Shown one piece after another: positions 8,869 to 18,818 of a stretch of 64,000 bases of DNA. The notes beneath the pieces are model-generated. The model was not told where the DNA came from and did not search any database. It was given only the letters and a program-made list of their open reading frames with translations. The DNA comes from Sphingobacterium yanglingense (GTDB lineage Bacteria > Bacteroidota > Bacteroidia > Sphingobacteriales > Sphingobacteriaceae), in contig NZ_SNYV01000019.1 in the NCBI RefSeq assembly GCF_004363245.1, positions 62,001 to 126,000 on the forward strand, in the 5' to 3' direction. The stretch's first letter is position 1. Each line of letters opens with the position of its first letter. Both the position numbers and the translations under genes were made by a program.

Positions 8869-9952
8869 CTATCCTCCAAACTCCATTAGGTAAGCTTTTA
8901 GGAATTCATCTAGGTCTCCATCTAATACGGCTTGTGTATTGGAGGTTTCCATATTTGTCCGTAAATCTTTAATTAGTTTATAAGGATGGAGGACATAATT
9001 ACGTATTTGCGAACCCCATTCTATCTTTTTCTTTGATCCTTCTATTGCAGCGGTCGCCTCTTGGCGCTTGCGCATCTCGATTTCATAGAGCTGGGATTTT
9101 AACAAACGGAATGCATTTTCTTTATTCTGCAGTTGTGATCTAGACTCCTGGTTTTTGATAATAATACCCGTTGGTTTGTGATGTAAGCGTACGGCAGTTT
9201 CTACTTTATTCACGTTTTGTCCTCCAGCACCACCAGCTCGGAAAGTGTCCCATTCTATCTCGGAATCTTTTATGTCGATTTCAATGTTATCGTCTACAAG
9301 AGGGTACACATATACAGAAGCAAAGGACGTGTGGCGCTTTGCATTGGAGTCGAAAGGTGAGATACGGACTAAACGGTGCACACCATTTTCCCCTTTTAGG
9401 TAGCCATAGCCAAAATTACCTGAAAACTGTAAGGTGACGGTTTTTATTCCCGCGACTTCACCCTCTTGGTAATCTTGTTCGGATACCTTATAGCCGTGCT
9501 TCTCGCCCCACATGATATACATTCGCATCAACATTGCTGCCCAGTCACAGGATTCTGTTCCTCCGGCCCCGGCGGTTATCTGTAGGATTGCATCCAGTTG
9601 ATCTTCTTCAGCGCTGAGCATATTTTTGAACTCCAGCTCTTCGACATTCGTCTGCGCGATCTGATATTGTTCTTCGACATCTTGCTCGCTGGCATCGCCT
9701 GCCTGAAAAAACTCAAACATAATGCCTAGGTCTTCGACAGAAGCCGCAACTTGGTCAAAATGGTCGGTCCATACTTTTAGGTTTTTAATGCCGTGAAGTA
9801 CTTTTTCTGCGTCTTTCGGTCTATCCCAAAATGTGGGTTGTAATGTGATTTCTGTATCGTTTGCTATCTCCGCTTTTTTTGCATCGATGTCAAAGATGCC
9901 TCCTCAGGGAAGTTACTCTATCCCTCAAGTCCTGAATTTGTTCTCTGGTCAT
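8869..9952 (-). CDS. prfB: Peptide chain release factor 2, with programmed +1 frameshift
   Basis: Release factor 2 ends translation at UGA and UAA. The main frame (8869-9891) carries the class-I release factor hallmarks: the SPF anticodon-like tripeptide in VRISPFDSN and the catalytic GGQ in [17 protein letters not shown]. The first 20 codons are in another frame: ATG at 9952-9950 starts [13 protein letters not shown] and runs to an in-frame TGA at 9892-9890 in the context AGG AGG CAT CTT TGA C. A +1 slip at CTT/T continues into [11 protein letters not shown] and gives 360 residues in total. The AGGAGG three bases before the slip site is the expected Shine-Dalgarno-like stimulator. RF2 thus regulates its own synthesis. 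A gene caller that ignores the shift would start falsely at 9720. Confidence 0.95.
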
Positions 9953-9957
9953 GGTTT

Positions 9958-9965
9958 CAAAGGTA
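9958..9965 (-). promoter_or_regulatory. Promoter -7 element TACCTTTG immediately before prfB
   Basis: A perfect TAnnTTTG on the minus strand, ending 5 bases before the prfB ATG. If transcription starts at the usual distance, the mRNA would have almost no leader. Confidence 0.5.
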
Positions 9966-10052
9966 AGGATTAATTGTTAATGGTTGAGGATTAATGGTTC
10001 GCTACTGATTAAAAAAAACGATTCTGTATTCGAGAATTTGAGCCATTTTATC

Positions 10053-10060
10053 TAAGTTTG
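10053..10060 (+). promoter_or_regulatory. Promoter -7 element TAAGTTTG upstream of pgi
   Basis: A perfect TAnnTTTG located 23 bp before the pgi start codon. A TTTG lies upstream at 10037-10040, but the 12-bp spacer is shorter than the consensus, so only the -7 element is claimed. Confidence 0.5.
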
Positions 10061-10083
10061 GAAGTAACAAAAAAAACAGACTT

Positions 10084-11730
10084 ATGTTGCCACAGATTAA
10101 CTTTACCCAGACACAAGCATACAAATATCTAGCAGATCATTATATCTCTATCAATGCGCATACACTAAAAGACCTTTTTGCAGCAGACCCATCGCGATTT
10201 GAGAAGTTTTCTGTTCAGTTAGAGGATATTCTTTTAGACTATTCGAAGAATAGGATGGACGAGCAGACGATAGCGCTGCTAATGCAATTGGCAAGGGAAT
10301 GCAAGTTAGATGATGCTATAAAGTCCATGTTTGGGGGCGAAAAGATAAATGTGACTGAAGGACGTGAAGTGCTGCATACCGCATTGAGGAATCGATCCGG
10401 AGCGCCTGTTTTGGTGGATGGCGAAGATGTCATGCCCAAGGTGAAGGCTGTTTTGGCACATATGAAAGATTTTACCAATCGGATTCTTTCTGGTGAATGG
10501 AAAGGTTATACAGGACGTGAGATTACAGATGTAGTCAATATTGGTATAGGCGGCTCGGATTTGGGGCCGGTTATGGTCACTGAAGCGCTGAAGGCATATA
10601 AGACAAGGCTTAATCTGCATTTTGTGTCTAATGTCGATGGAACACATATAGCCGAAACCTTAAAAGGCTTAGACCCAGAAACAACATTGTTTCTTATTGC
10701 CTCCAAGACTTTCACTACACAGGAGACGATGGCAAATGCAACATCAGCTAAGGACTGGTTCCTGCAGTCTGGTGCGTTACAGTCTGATGTGGCAAAGCAT
10801 TTTGCCGCTTTGAGTACCAATGGAGAAGGGGTAGCCGCTTTTGGTATCGATACTGCCAATATGTTTGAGTTTTGGGATTGGGTTGGAGGACGCTACTCGT
10901 TGTGGTCTGCAATCGGTCTGTCGATTGCACTGGGCATAGGTTATGATAATTTTGAACAGCTGTTGGAAGGCGCATATGTTGCCGACGAGCATTTTAAAAA
11001 CACAGAGTTTGAACAGAATATTCCTGTCGTATTAGGGCTGCTGGGGGTATGGTATAATAATTTTTTCGATGCCGAAAGTCACGCTATACTTCCGTATGAT
11101 CAATACTTGCACCGTTTTGCTGCTTATTTTCAGCAGGGAGATATGGAGAGTAATGGTAAGTATGTCGACCGTAATGGTGACCGTGTTGAATATCAAACGG
11201 GACCTATTATTTGGGGAGAGCCAGGGACAAATGGGCAGCACGCTTTTTATCAATTGATTCATCAGGGCACGAAGCTGATACCTTGTGATTTTATCGCTCC
11301 GGCAACATCACATAACCCAATCGGTAACCATCATCAATTGTTAATGTCTAACTTTTTTGCACAGACGGAGGCATTAATGAATGGTAAGTCGGAGGCAGAG
11401 GTCGTCGCGGAGCTTGAAAAATCTGGAAAAAGTAAATCGGAGATAGATGCCCTAAAAAACTATAAGGTTTTTGAAGGAAATAGACCCACCAATTCCTTTT
11501 TGTTGAAAAAAATTACCCCACGTTCGTTAGGGACTCTCATTGCGCTCTATGAACATAAGATTTTTGTACAGGGCATTATTTGGAATATATATAGCTTTGA
11601 TCAGTGGGGGGTAGAATTGGGCAAACAGCTTGCTAGTACTATTTTGCCTGAGCTCAAATCAGAAGAGGCAATCAGTAGCCACGATAGTTCGACCAATGGG
11701 CTGATCAACCAGTATAAGAGTTGGCGATAG
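10084..11730 (+). CDS. pgi: Glucose-6-phosphate isomerase
   Basis: This enzyme interconverts glucose-6-phosphate and fructose-6-phosphate in glycolysis and gluconeogenesis. The 548 residues match the long bacterial/eukaryotic PGI form. Conserved elements include [18 protein letters not shown] (near residue 155), the family signature [14 protein letters not shown] (near residue 266), [19 protein letters not shown] with the active-site His, and the C-terminal signature [10 protein letters not shown] with the conserved lysine. It is a stand-alone gene with its own promoter element. The downstream surface-protein genes are on the other strand. Confidence 0.97.
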   Translation: MLPQINFTQTQAYKYLADHYISINAHTLKDLFAADPSRFEKFSVQLEDILLDYSKNRMDEQTIALLMQLARECKLDDAIKSMFGGEKINVTEGREVLHTALRNRSGAPVLVDGEDVMPKVKAVLAHMKDFTNRILSGEWKGYTGREITDVVNIGIGGSDLGPVMVTEALKAYKTRLNLHFVSNVDGTHIAETLKGLDPETTLFLIASKTFTTQETMANATSAKDWFLQSGALQSDVAKHFAALSTNGEGVAAFGIDTANMFEFWDWVGGRYSLWSAIGLSIALGIGYDNFEQLLEGAYVADEHFKNTEFEQNIPVVLGLLGVWYNNFFDAESHAILPYDQYLHRFAAYFQQGDMESNGKYVDRNGDRVEYQTGPIIWGEPGTNGQHAFYQLIHQGTKLIPCDFIAPATSHNPIGNHHQLLMSNFFAQTEALMNGKSEAEVVAELEKSGKSKSEIDALKNYKVFEGNRPTNSFLLKKITPRSLGTLIALYEHKIFVQGIIWNIYSFDQWGVELGKQLASTILPELKSEEAISSHDSSTNGLINQYKSWR

Positions 11731-11826
11731 TTGCTGTAAGGTTGAGCCGGTAGATAAGAGGTACAACAGATACTGTGAGACTAAGGAATTAGAGAGAAGG
11801 AAGGATTAGCTATCGAAGGTGATTGG

Positions 11827-12780
11827 TTAATAGTATTGACTGCGAAGTATAGTTACATATCCTTTATTGATGTGGGTTTGCCCTGTTTCATCCTCGAATT
11901 TTAGGTAATAGAAATAGGTTCCATCATTCAATCCCTGTCCATTCCAGTCATTTCGGTAGTTTTGCGAGTGGTACACTTCGAAACCGAAGCGGTTGAAAAC
12001 CCGTAATTCAGCTGTTTTGAACAGTTCAAGACCTATAATTTCGAAGGTGTCATTTTTGCTGTCACCATTCGGCGTGAAAACGTTGGGAATAAAGAAATTG
12101 ACTATTTTTATTGTAGCTTGTGATTGGTTGTTGTTGAGGTTGCTTTCCTTTTGTTTGGCGCTTACCTTCGTTATTGTCACGGCTTCACCTGTCTGCACGC
12201 CTTTTAGCTGTATCCATTGGCTAAGAGCTGCATGCGCTTTGAGCTCATCGATTTTCCAAATTAATCGACCGCTTTGATTGTCAAAAGAAATGGAGGTGCC
12301 GGGGCCGGAGATGGCATTCACATAAGCTAGCTGTTGTGGTATTTTAAATTCGACAATCAGCTCATTGGCGGTGTTGTCGCTATTGTTAAGCACCAGTAGC
12401 TGTTGGTTGAAGGATTGGTCTTTCCATATAGTCGTTTTGTCAGGAAGATTACGGATCTCGATATCGACTAGCTTTTCTTCCTCCGTAGGATCGAAGATAA
12501 TCTCAACCGGATCGGAGACATCGGAGTTACAGCCATCACCAAGTGCAATAACGGTATATATGGCAGCATCGGTCACGATGATGCGTTGGTCATGCAAACC
12601 ATTTATGGGTTCACCATTTTTGAACCAGATGAAGGATACAGCATGTGTGGCATCAGCCCGAAGGGTTACTTTTTTGCCTTTTATAATACGCAAGGTCTGT
12701 CCTTGTTGGGCCATAAGAGATCTAGGTACTGCTAATAATAGCAGCACCAAGATGCTTAGGATTAAGGACAGACGATGCAT
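11827..12780 (-). CDS. Secreted surface protein with gliding motility-associated C-terminal (CHU_C) domain
   Basis: A 317-residue exported protein. It has a signal peptide (residues 1-24, ending LMAQ), an Ig-like segment (about 26-95) with a cysteine in GDGCNSDVSD, and a DUF11-like segment (about 105-225: LVLNNSDNTANELIVEFKIP). The C-terminal domain (about 228-317) contains FIPNVFTPNGDSKNDTF, LRVFNRFGFEVYHS and DGTYFYYL. That last domain is the CHU_C/TIGR04131 module, which serves as a type B sorting signal for type IX secretion. It is probably the cell-surface anchor partner of the two upstream secreted proteins, which lie 20 and 946 bp away on the same strand. Confidence 0.82.
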   Translation of the reverse strand: MHRLSLILSILVLLLLAVPRSLMAQQGQTLRIIKGKKVTLRADATHAVSFIWFKNGEPINGLHDQRIIVTDAAIYTVIALGDGCNSDVSDPVEIIFDPTEEEKLVDIEIRNLPDKTTIWKDQSFNQQLLVLNNSDNTANELIVEFKIPQQLAYVNAISGPGTSISFDNQSGRLIWKIDELKAHAALSQWIQLKGVQTGEAVTITKVSAKQKESNLNNNQSQATIKIVNFFIPNVFTPNGDSKNDTFEIIGLELFKTAELRVFNRFGFEVYHSQNYRNDWNGQGLNDGTYFYYLKFEDETGQTHINKGYVTILRSQYY

Positions 12781-12800
12781 ATTATACTTAGCAGTAGTTT

Positions 12801-13697
12801 CTAATCAATAGCTTCGATGCTAATTGTTGGTTTACCTGGTTTAGCTGTAACTTGTATAACCGTCACGGCGTTTTCTCCTTTCAGTACAGTTTGGTAAGGA
12901 CCTGATGTTTTAACCGTATAGTCTACTACCACATAATAATTCCAACTTCCCACTTCGGTTTCTACAATATTATAGGTATTTGTTGTAGAGCTTGTTGAAG
13001 GTGTTGTGGTAGCAAGTGCTGTAGCGGTTGAAATATCTAGCGGTTGGCCATTTTCTACTTTGTACCAACGGTAGCGAAGTTCGAATTCTCCTAAAGTAGG
13101 ATTTTCGGAGCTGTATGGTGTAGCTGTATTGAATGGTTTTGATGCGTCAAACACTACGTTTGCCGTCAGCGTGTTATTTGAAGCAGGAGGTGTGTCAGCA
13201 CAATACGCATTGTTAGAAAGATTGCTTGTTACGCTGACTGTGAGCGGAGGTAGAATGAAGACGGTGAATTCTTCGGGTACGGTCGAACAGATCTCACCGG
13301 TAGTCTCTCCTACCGCCATGAAGGTGTAAAATCCTGGTTTCAGCCCTCCATTAACTGTTAGTTCGCTGTTTGCAGGTCCTGATATTGATGTTGTGGTTTC
13401 GGTCAAATCAGGAAGGTCGCCAAATCCACCTGCAGCGTTTTTAAAATACCATTTGATACTTGAAAAGGTTACCCCAGCTTGCCCCCCCGTACTAGTACTA
13501 GTTATCGATGCGGTTAATTTGAATTTATTTTTTTCATGCGCAAAAATTGGATCTGTGTTCAAGCCACTTATCGGTGGTCTCAGTGCACTTTGATCTGTTG
13601 GTGAGATCAAGGTTTGAGCTTGCGCCACGTTGTTGAATGCCAGTGATAAAAACAAAGCCAATAGACCTTTTTTTATCCTTTTCATTGTTGTTTTCAT
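12801..13697 (-). CDS. Secreted protein with Ig-like repeats, function unknown
   Basis: A 298-residue exported protein with a signal peptide (residues about 5-28, ending AQAQT). Two beta-sandwich-like segments follow, with threonine/serine-rich strands and a cysteine pair (CSTVPEEF near 162 and NAYCADTPP near 190). The C-terminus stops right after VTAKPGKPTISIEAID, which looks like the linker that normally leads into another Ig-like domain. The upstream 442-residue-frame protein ends in the same way (VISKPGSPHVTITNTNN). It sits in a three-gene cluster with a CHU_C protein, suggesting a shared surface assembly. No function can be assigned. Confidence 0.7.
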   Translation of the reverse strand: MKTTMKRIKKGLLALFLSLAFNNVAQAQTLISPTDQSALRPPISGLNTDPIFAHEKNKFKLTASITSTSTGGQAGVTFSSIKWYFKNAAGGFGDLPDLTETTTSISGPANSELTVNGGLKPGFYTFMAVGETTGEICSTVPEEFTVFILPPLTVSVTSNLSNNAYCADTPPASNNTLTANVVFDASKPFNTATPYSSENPTLGEFELRYRWYKVENGQPLDISTATALATTTPSTSSTTNTYNIVETEVGSWNYYVVVDYTVKTSGPYQTVLKGENAVTVIQVTAKPGKPTISIEAID

Positions 13698-13726
13698 AGG
13701 GTTATTTTTTGAAGTTTGATAATATT

Positions 13727-15043
13727 TTAGTTGTTTGTATTTGTTATGGTTACATGGGGGCTCCCCGGTTTGGAGATTACTGTTATTAACAATTGTGTTC
13801 TATCCGATTCTTCAGTACAACCTTTATAGGACTTTGAGACGTAGTAAGTAAATGTGCCTATGGCCTGGGGTAGTATGTATTGTGTTCCAGTGTGTATCGG
13901 AAGACTTTCTGTTAAGTCTGTATACCAACGGTATTCATGAGTAGACTCTGGGTTTTCTATTAATAAGGTCGTTGTCTCTCCCTCACACACGATAAGACTA
14001 TTGTTTTCTATATTTAATGCTGTTACTTTTGGTTTAGCCATGATTCGTTGGATTTCATGCACATGTAACGTACTAAGTGCATTAACTAAGCCTCCTCCAA
14101 GGGAAATTTCTAAGCGATTAAATGGGGAGGCAATTGGGTAGGTCAGCACCTGTATATCTGATCCTGGAGTAAGTAGTCTCAAAGATAATAATGAAGGGTT
14201 TAACAAAAGATATCCGTTGTCAGTATTATCTAAGAGAGAGCGGATTCGAAAGTTGTTCGATAAAATAGTAGCATCTAATAGTGCGCCAGGTCTTTGGAGA
14301 ATTATTCGCACAGAATCGTTTGCATGCGAGGTTGTGTTGTACAAGGCTGTTAAGTGTGTGCGGTTGCCAACAGCACTTACGTTTGCTCTCATGGTTGTAT
14401 ATGTAATGGGATTTCCATCAATTGCATTGTAAGGGCTTTCAATGGCGTTTAATCCGCCGGCGATGTTACCAGTGGAACCATACAGTATATCGGTAGGAGT
14501 ATCACAATCTGTAGGAGTTGGAGAACTAGGAGCTAAATAATAAGCTTCGTAAATCTTGAGTCCTCCTCCTAGTTTAATGCCTGAAGAGTATATTCGAATA
14601 CTATTAAAACTCAAGGTTGGAATAAAAACGATTTCGGCCTGATCTTCACCTGCTAAAAGGGTAATAAGGTTGCCTATTGAAATTGGATTGCCTATCGAGG
14701 TGTCATTCTGATAAGCTTGGATTAGTATGTTTCCCAATAAGCCGAGAATGTCTCCAGTAGTTCCTATTTTTATGCGAACCGTGGTGCCTGCAGGTAGGTT
14801 TGTAGGAAACTGTAATCTTTGCCAGACATCTCCAATTAAAGTTATCCCAATTGTAGAATATGTATAAGGCTTCCCGTCCACGGCATCATTTGGACTATTG
14901 GCGAAATGAAGCAAGGCACCTCCAGTCTTCTGGGATGTTGCATAAATCCGTTTCATTGGCGCCTGCCCATACCCCACCTGCGTCAGGCAAAAAAGCAAGA
15001 CAAGCATAATAATGTAACTATTATATGTGAGCATTCTTTGCAT
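13727..15043 (-). CDS. Secreted protein with discoidin-like repeats and a terminal Ig-like domain, function unknown
   Basis: An exported protein of 438 residues when started at the ATG at 15043, preferred over a TTG 12 bp upstream because it gives a compact signal peptide ending QVGYGQA. Two similar blocks of about 150 residues follow, each with the pattern N(A/P)(V/I)DG(K/N)P-x-(T)Y(T/S)T: SPNDAVDGKPYTYSTI near 50 and SPYNAIDGNPITYTTM near 205. These are internal repeats with a galactose-binding-like look. The last about 85 residues form an Ig-like domain with cysteines in IVCEGETTTLLI and YKGCTEESD. It ends in KPGSPHVTITNTNN. It is probably the first gene of the three-gene surface cluster. 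Confidence 0.72.
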   Translation of the reverse strand: MQRMLTYNSYIIMLVLLFCLTQVGYGQAPMKRIYATSQKTGGALLHFANSPNDAVDGKPYTYSTIGITLIGDVWQRLQFPTNLPAGTTVRIKIGTTGDILGLLGNILIQAYQNDTSIGNPISIGNLITLLAGEDQAEIVFIPTLSFNSIRIYSSGIKLGGGLKIYEAYYLAPSSPTPTDCDTPTDILYGSTGNIAGGLNAIESPYNAIDGNPITYTTMRANVSAVGNRTHLTALYNTTSHANDSVRIILQRPGALLDATILSNNFRIRSLLDNTDNGYLLLNPSLLSLRLLTPGSDIQVLTYPIASPFNRLEISLGGGLVNALSTLHVHEIQRIMAKPKVTALNIENNSLIVCEGETTTLLIENPESTHEYRWYTDLTESLPIHTGTQYILPQAIGTFTYYVSKSYKGCTEESDRTQLLITVISKPGSPHVTITNTNN

Positions 15044-15266
15044 AGCGCTCTCCAAAAAAATAAATGAAGCGGTTAATTACTAAAATTCGTTTTTCAAATA
15101 GGTTGGAAATATTGTTACCCTTGACTTCTATAACTTAATTCCCATTTCAAAATTATTAATTATTCTTTAGGAAATGAAATATTGAATTGTAGTTTTTACA
15201 ATATATTTTGTTTTTTTTTCTGTTAGATTCAATTTTATAGTGTCAAACAATGGTTTGATAGTCAAT

Positions 15267-15305
15267 AAAAAAAGGCGGCATTTCAAAGAAATGCCGCCTT
15301 TTTTA
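15267..15305. terminator. Bidirectional intrinsic terminator
   Basis: An 11-bp perfect stem (GGCGGCATTTC / GAAATGCCGCC) with a 3-nt loop, flanked by A7 on the left and T7 on the right, so it can terminate on both strands. It lies 24 bp after the end of the minus-strand protease gene at 15329. Confidence 0.92.
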
Positions 15306-15328
15306 GCGTATTTTTTTATAACAGGTTT

Positions 15329-17449
15329 TTATTTTTTTACCAGTTGTACGTAATCTTTCATGACTTTCATACTTTCATCCAAGATGAAATCAAATTCAAC
15401 TTTTGGTTGCGGTTGTCCTTCTTTCCAAAGCGGCATATTGTTCAGCTCGAGTAGTTTATTGATACGCGCTCTGTTTTTAGCCTTATTGATATCACGTTCT
15501 TTTTTCAATTTATCCTGATTTAAGCTGATTTGAGCTATGGAATCAGATTTTTTGAACTCCTCTATGTCCTCTAGTAAGAATTTGTATTCTGGAGATTTTT
15601 CCATTCGCTTCATGTGAATATCCTGAAGTTGCTTGGTGGTAGTTTTAAGGTCTGCGATCTTATTGAATGCAGTTCCTTTAATTTGATCCCAAGGAAGCGC
15701 AGCCGGTTCAGAACTTTCACCGAATTTTTCAGATACATATTGTGTAGGGAACGTGATGTCAGCATCGACCCCTTTATGCTGCGTGCTGCTTCCTGTTACG
15801 CGATAGAATTTACCAATGGTGACATTTATCTGTCCAAACTCAGGTGCTCCTGTAGGTGTGTCTGCATCCTTATCTGCGCCAGCAGCTTTTAATAACAATT
15901 TGTTTGTAGGACTGATAAAACGTGACATTTGAACTGCAGATTGTACCGTTCCTTTTCCATAGGATTTTGAGCCTAGTATTACGCCGCGGCCATAGTCTTG
16001 AATTGCTCCTGCAAAAATCTCAGAGGCTGAGGCCGAGAAGCCGTTAATGATAACACCAAAAGGACCTGTCCATATTGCGCCTGCGTCTTTATCTTGCTCT
16101 ACTTCTACACGGTTGTTTGTACTGCGCACCTGTACTACAGGGCCTTTGTCGATAAATAGTCCAGTGAGCTCGATTGCTTCCTGTAGTGAACCTCCACCAT
16201 TGTTACGCAAATCTAGCACTACAGCATCTACATTTTCTTTGCTTAGTGAATCTAAAATCAATCGTACATCGCGTGTGGTACTTTTGTAGTTCGGGTCACC
16301 TTTGCGATAGCCTTCAAAATCGATATAGAATTTTGGTAGATTGATGACACCGATACGATAATCTTTACCATCATCTCCTTTTACCGTTTTAATTACTTTT
16401 TTTGCCGACTCCTCTTCAAGTACAATTTTTTCTCTAGTCAACTTTACAATTGTTGGTTGAGCGGAGATATCTTGTCCTGCAGGTAGGATTTTTAAGCGTA
16501 CAATCGTACCTTTTGATCCTTTTATTTTGGCTACTGCGGCATCAAGTCTCCAGCCTACGATATCTTCAAATTCACCATCATTGCCTTGTGCAACTGCAAT
16601 GATACGGTCGTCCATCTTTAGTGTTTTCTCTTTGAAAGCTGGTCCTCCTGCGATGATTTCTTTGATGGTGACCATTTCGTTCTCCATCTGTAAGCGGGCT
16701 CCTATTCCTTCTAGGGTATTGGACATGCCTTCGTTGAATGCTTGCGCAAACGAAGGGTTGTAATACGTCGTATGCGGATCAATAGCATCCGTAAAAGAAG
16801 TCATGATCAGCTGAAACGCATCATTGGCATTTGTTTTCTTGGCTTGGGAAATCAAATTGTTGTAGCGTTTGCGAAGTGTCTCTTTGTGTTTATCATCTTC
16901 GTTTTTGCCTTCTGCAGTTGTCATTTTAAGGTTCAGCAAATCGAGCTTCACTCTTTTACGCCATTGGTCTTTAAGCTCGTTTTCGGACTTGAACCAATTC
17001 AGCTTTTCGCGGTTATTAGTGTAGTTCTCATCTTTGTTAAAATCGTGCGCAACATCGACTTGCGTGAGTGCATACTCCATTGCTTCGAGATAGCGTTGCG
17101 AGTAGATGTTGAAGATATAAAAAGGAGCAGAAAGGTCCCCATTTTTCATATCTTGGCTGATGTTGTTCTTGTATTTGTTGATATCGTCGATATCTGATTG
17201 GAGCAGGTAATTTTTCCCCTGGTCAACCATTTTTATCAGGTTGTTAAAAACGATGTTAGAGAGTGAGTCACTCGGCGCAACTTTTTTATAACTGAAGTTT
17301 TCTAATATACCGACTACCTCTTTTGCGATTACCTCATGCTGTAAGGTCGGTTTGATCTTGATTCCCCCCTCTTCGAGCTGTACGCGTGGTTTTGAACCAC
17401 AGGCGACGACCGAAATCAATGCTAATCCAATTATTAAGTTTCTAAACAT
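15329..17449 (-). CDS. Carboxy-terminal processing (tail-specific) protease, S41 family
   Basis: A periplasmic protease that degrades proteins from their C-termini (Prc/Tsp type). The ATG at 17449 is chosen because it opens a lipoprotein-like signal (MFRNLIIGLALISVVACGS, Cys at residue 17). Upstream in-frame ATGs only add unusual leader sequence. A helical N-terminal region precedes a PDZ domain (IGARLQMENEMVTIKEI). The S41 core has the catalytic serine in GFSASASEIFAG and the lysine in GSKSYGKGTVQS. The C-terminal DUF3340-like extension begins near ALPWDQIKG. About 706 residues is normal for the long Tsp form. It lies downstream of a TPR gene on the same strand. Confidence 0.93.
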   Translation of the reverse strand: MFRNLIIGLALISVVACGSKPRVQLEEGGIKIKPTLQHEVIAKEVVGILENFSYKKVAPSDSLSNIVFNNLIKMVDQGKNYLLQSDIDDINKYKNNISQDMKNGDLSAPFYIFNIYSQRYLEAMEYALTQVDVAHDFNKDENYTNNREKLNWFKSENELKDQWRKRVKLDLLNLKMTTAEGKNEDDKHKETLRKRYNNLISQAKKTNANDAFQLIMTSFTDAIDPHTTYYNPSFAQAFNEGMSNTLEGIGARLQMENEMVTIKEIIAGGPAFKEKTLKMDDRIIAVAQGNDGEFEDIVGWRLDAAVAKIKGSKGTIVRLKILPAGQDISAQPTIVKLTREKIVLEEESAKKVIKTVKGDDGKDYRIGVINLPKFYIDFEGYRKGDPNYKSTTRDVRLILDSLSKENVDAVVLDLRNNGGGSLQEAIELTGLFIDKGPVVQVRSTNNRVEVEQDKDAGAIWTGPFGVIINGFSASASEIFAGAIQDYGRGVILGSKSYGKGTVQSAVQMSRFISPTNKLLLKAAGADKDADTPTGAPEFGQINVTIGKFYRVTGSSTQHKGVDADITFPTQYVSEKFGESSEPAALPWDQIKGTAFNKIADLKTTTKQLQDIHMKRMEKSPEYKFLLEDIEEFKKSDSIAQISLNQDKLKKERDINKAKNRARINKLLELNNMPLWKEGQPQPKVEFDFILDESMKVMKDYVQLVKK

Positions 17450-17599
17450 ATAGACTGTTTTATTAATATTCATTGTCCAAAAAATAACGCAAAAATTGCT
17501 AAATGTTTTGCGAAGGCTAAAATTAGTTAAAAAAATACACAAGCAGACATCCCTTTGCTGTAATAAATTCAGAAACAGTGCAAAAAGAGTGTAACTTTT

Positions 17600-18706
17600 C
17601 TAAAACAACTCTTTCCTGATTGTCCAATAGGTTGCCAATTGTTTTTCCGCTTCGTCAATTTTGTTTTCATGTAAGTTGATTCGGCCTAGTTTTTCTACGA
17701 TTGCTAACTGTAAATAGCGGTTGTCTTCCTTCTTTGCGAGTTCAAGAGCGTTATTCAGTTCCTTCTTAGAGATGCTCAGATTATTTTGAATATATTTTGA
17801 AGAAGCGAGCATATATTCTATTTCCGCCAAGTCATTTTTAAAGTCTTTGTCCATCGCTAAATCTCTGGCTTGGATTAAAAACCATTGGGCCTCCGTATGT
17901 TTGTTCTGCATTTGGTAAATCTCCGCTAGGATGAGCCAAGCGATGGTTTTGCCTTCATATGATTTTGCTTTGTTGAACAGAGGAACCGCCTTTCGGATAA
18001 TCGTGTTCTCGGCTGACTTGTAATCTTTGTCGTATGCTTGTATCAAAGCGATTTTGACCAGCGAGCTTGCTTGATCTACAATGCTTTTGTTCGTTACAGC
18101 TTGATTATAGTAGGCTTCTTCATATGTCCCGGCTTCAATATAGTTCTTGTTGTATACAAGTAGAGAAGATAGGTTAGATTGTATCACTCCGACGTCTTGT
18201 GTATGCTGCTGTAGTGTGGCCTGCTGTAGTGCAGATTCTAGAATGCCTACCGCCTGGCTGGTTTCTTTACGGAGTATTCTCATCTTGGCGTATTCGTTCA
18301 GAATTCCAGTAGTCATAGTGTAGTTTTTCTGATCGGTGTAGTCGGCGACTAGACTGTTCCAGTCTGCAGTGGTTTTGGGAGCAGGTGTGAGGAGCTGTAG
18401 AACGTTTGCATTATTGGAGGTGTTTTTCCAAGCTTCAACCAATCTTAGGTATTGTAGCGCGCGCTGAATAGAATCTTGAAACCCCACAATCTCCATGTAG
18501 CTGTCCTGTAGTTGTTCTGCTCTACTACGAGGCGGTGGTAAGAGGTATACTTTTGGTCCAATCCCTTCAAATTGGGTGTCGTATTTGAGTATGTAGCCAG
18601 AAGGATCTAGAGTTTTTTGTTGGGCCAATACTGGAGCCGCTATGAAAGTCCCGAATAGGGATATGGACAGAAAAGTCAATTTTATAGCGTTATATGTTCT
18701 TGTCAT
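17600..18706 (-). CDS. Exported TPR-repeat protein
   Basis: A 368-residue protein with a signal peptide (about residues 1-29, ending VLAQQ). Several helical tetratricopeptide-like repeats follow from about residue 130, such as YAKMRILRKETSQAVGILESAL, AWLILAEIYQMQNKHTEAQW and AIVEKLGRINLHENKIDEAEKQL. TPR proteins act as protein-interaction scaffolds; the partner here is unknown. It lies 150 bp upstream of the tail-specific protease gene on the same strand and is divergent from rarA. A functional link to the protease is possible but unproven. Confidence 0.8.
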   Translation of the reverse strand: MTRTYNAIKLTFLSISLFGTFIAAPVLAQQKTLDPSGYILKYDTQFEGIGPKVYLLPPPRSRAEQLQDSYMEIVGFQDSIQRALQYLRLVEAWKNTSNNANVLQLLTPAPKTTADWNSLVADYTDQKNYTMTTGILNEYAKMRILRKETSQAVGILESALQQATLQQHTQDVGVIQSNLSSLLVYNKNYIEAGTYEEAYYNQAVTNKSIVDQASSLVKIALIQAYDKDYKSAENTIIRKAVPLFNKAKSYEGKTIAWLILAEIYQMQNKHTEAQWFLIQARDLAMDKDFKNDLAEIEYMLASSKYIQNNLSISKKELNNALELAKKEDNRYLQLAIVEKLGRINLHENKIDEAEKQLATYWTIRKELF

Positions 18707-18791
18707 TATTCAAACGTAATTAAATTCTTCGAATTGTAAAACAGTTAACCCTTAAAAGCAGGGCAATGATTATGCCTTTCTACAAAATCCG

Positions 18792-18799
18792 TACCTTTG
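18792..18799 (+). promoter_or_regulatory. Promoter -7 element TACCTTTG upstream of rarA
   Basis: A perfect TAnnTTTG located 19 bp before the rarA ATG at 18819, which gives a short leader of normal length. Confidence 0.55.
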
Positions 18800-18818
18800 T
18801 GGATTAAATGGAGTGATT

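Noticed and set aside
9171-9437. A plus-strand reading frame inside prfB
   Set aside because: A shadow of the release factor gene; the minus-strand frame has the GGQ and SPF motifs.
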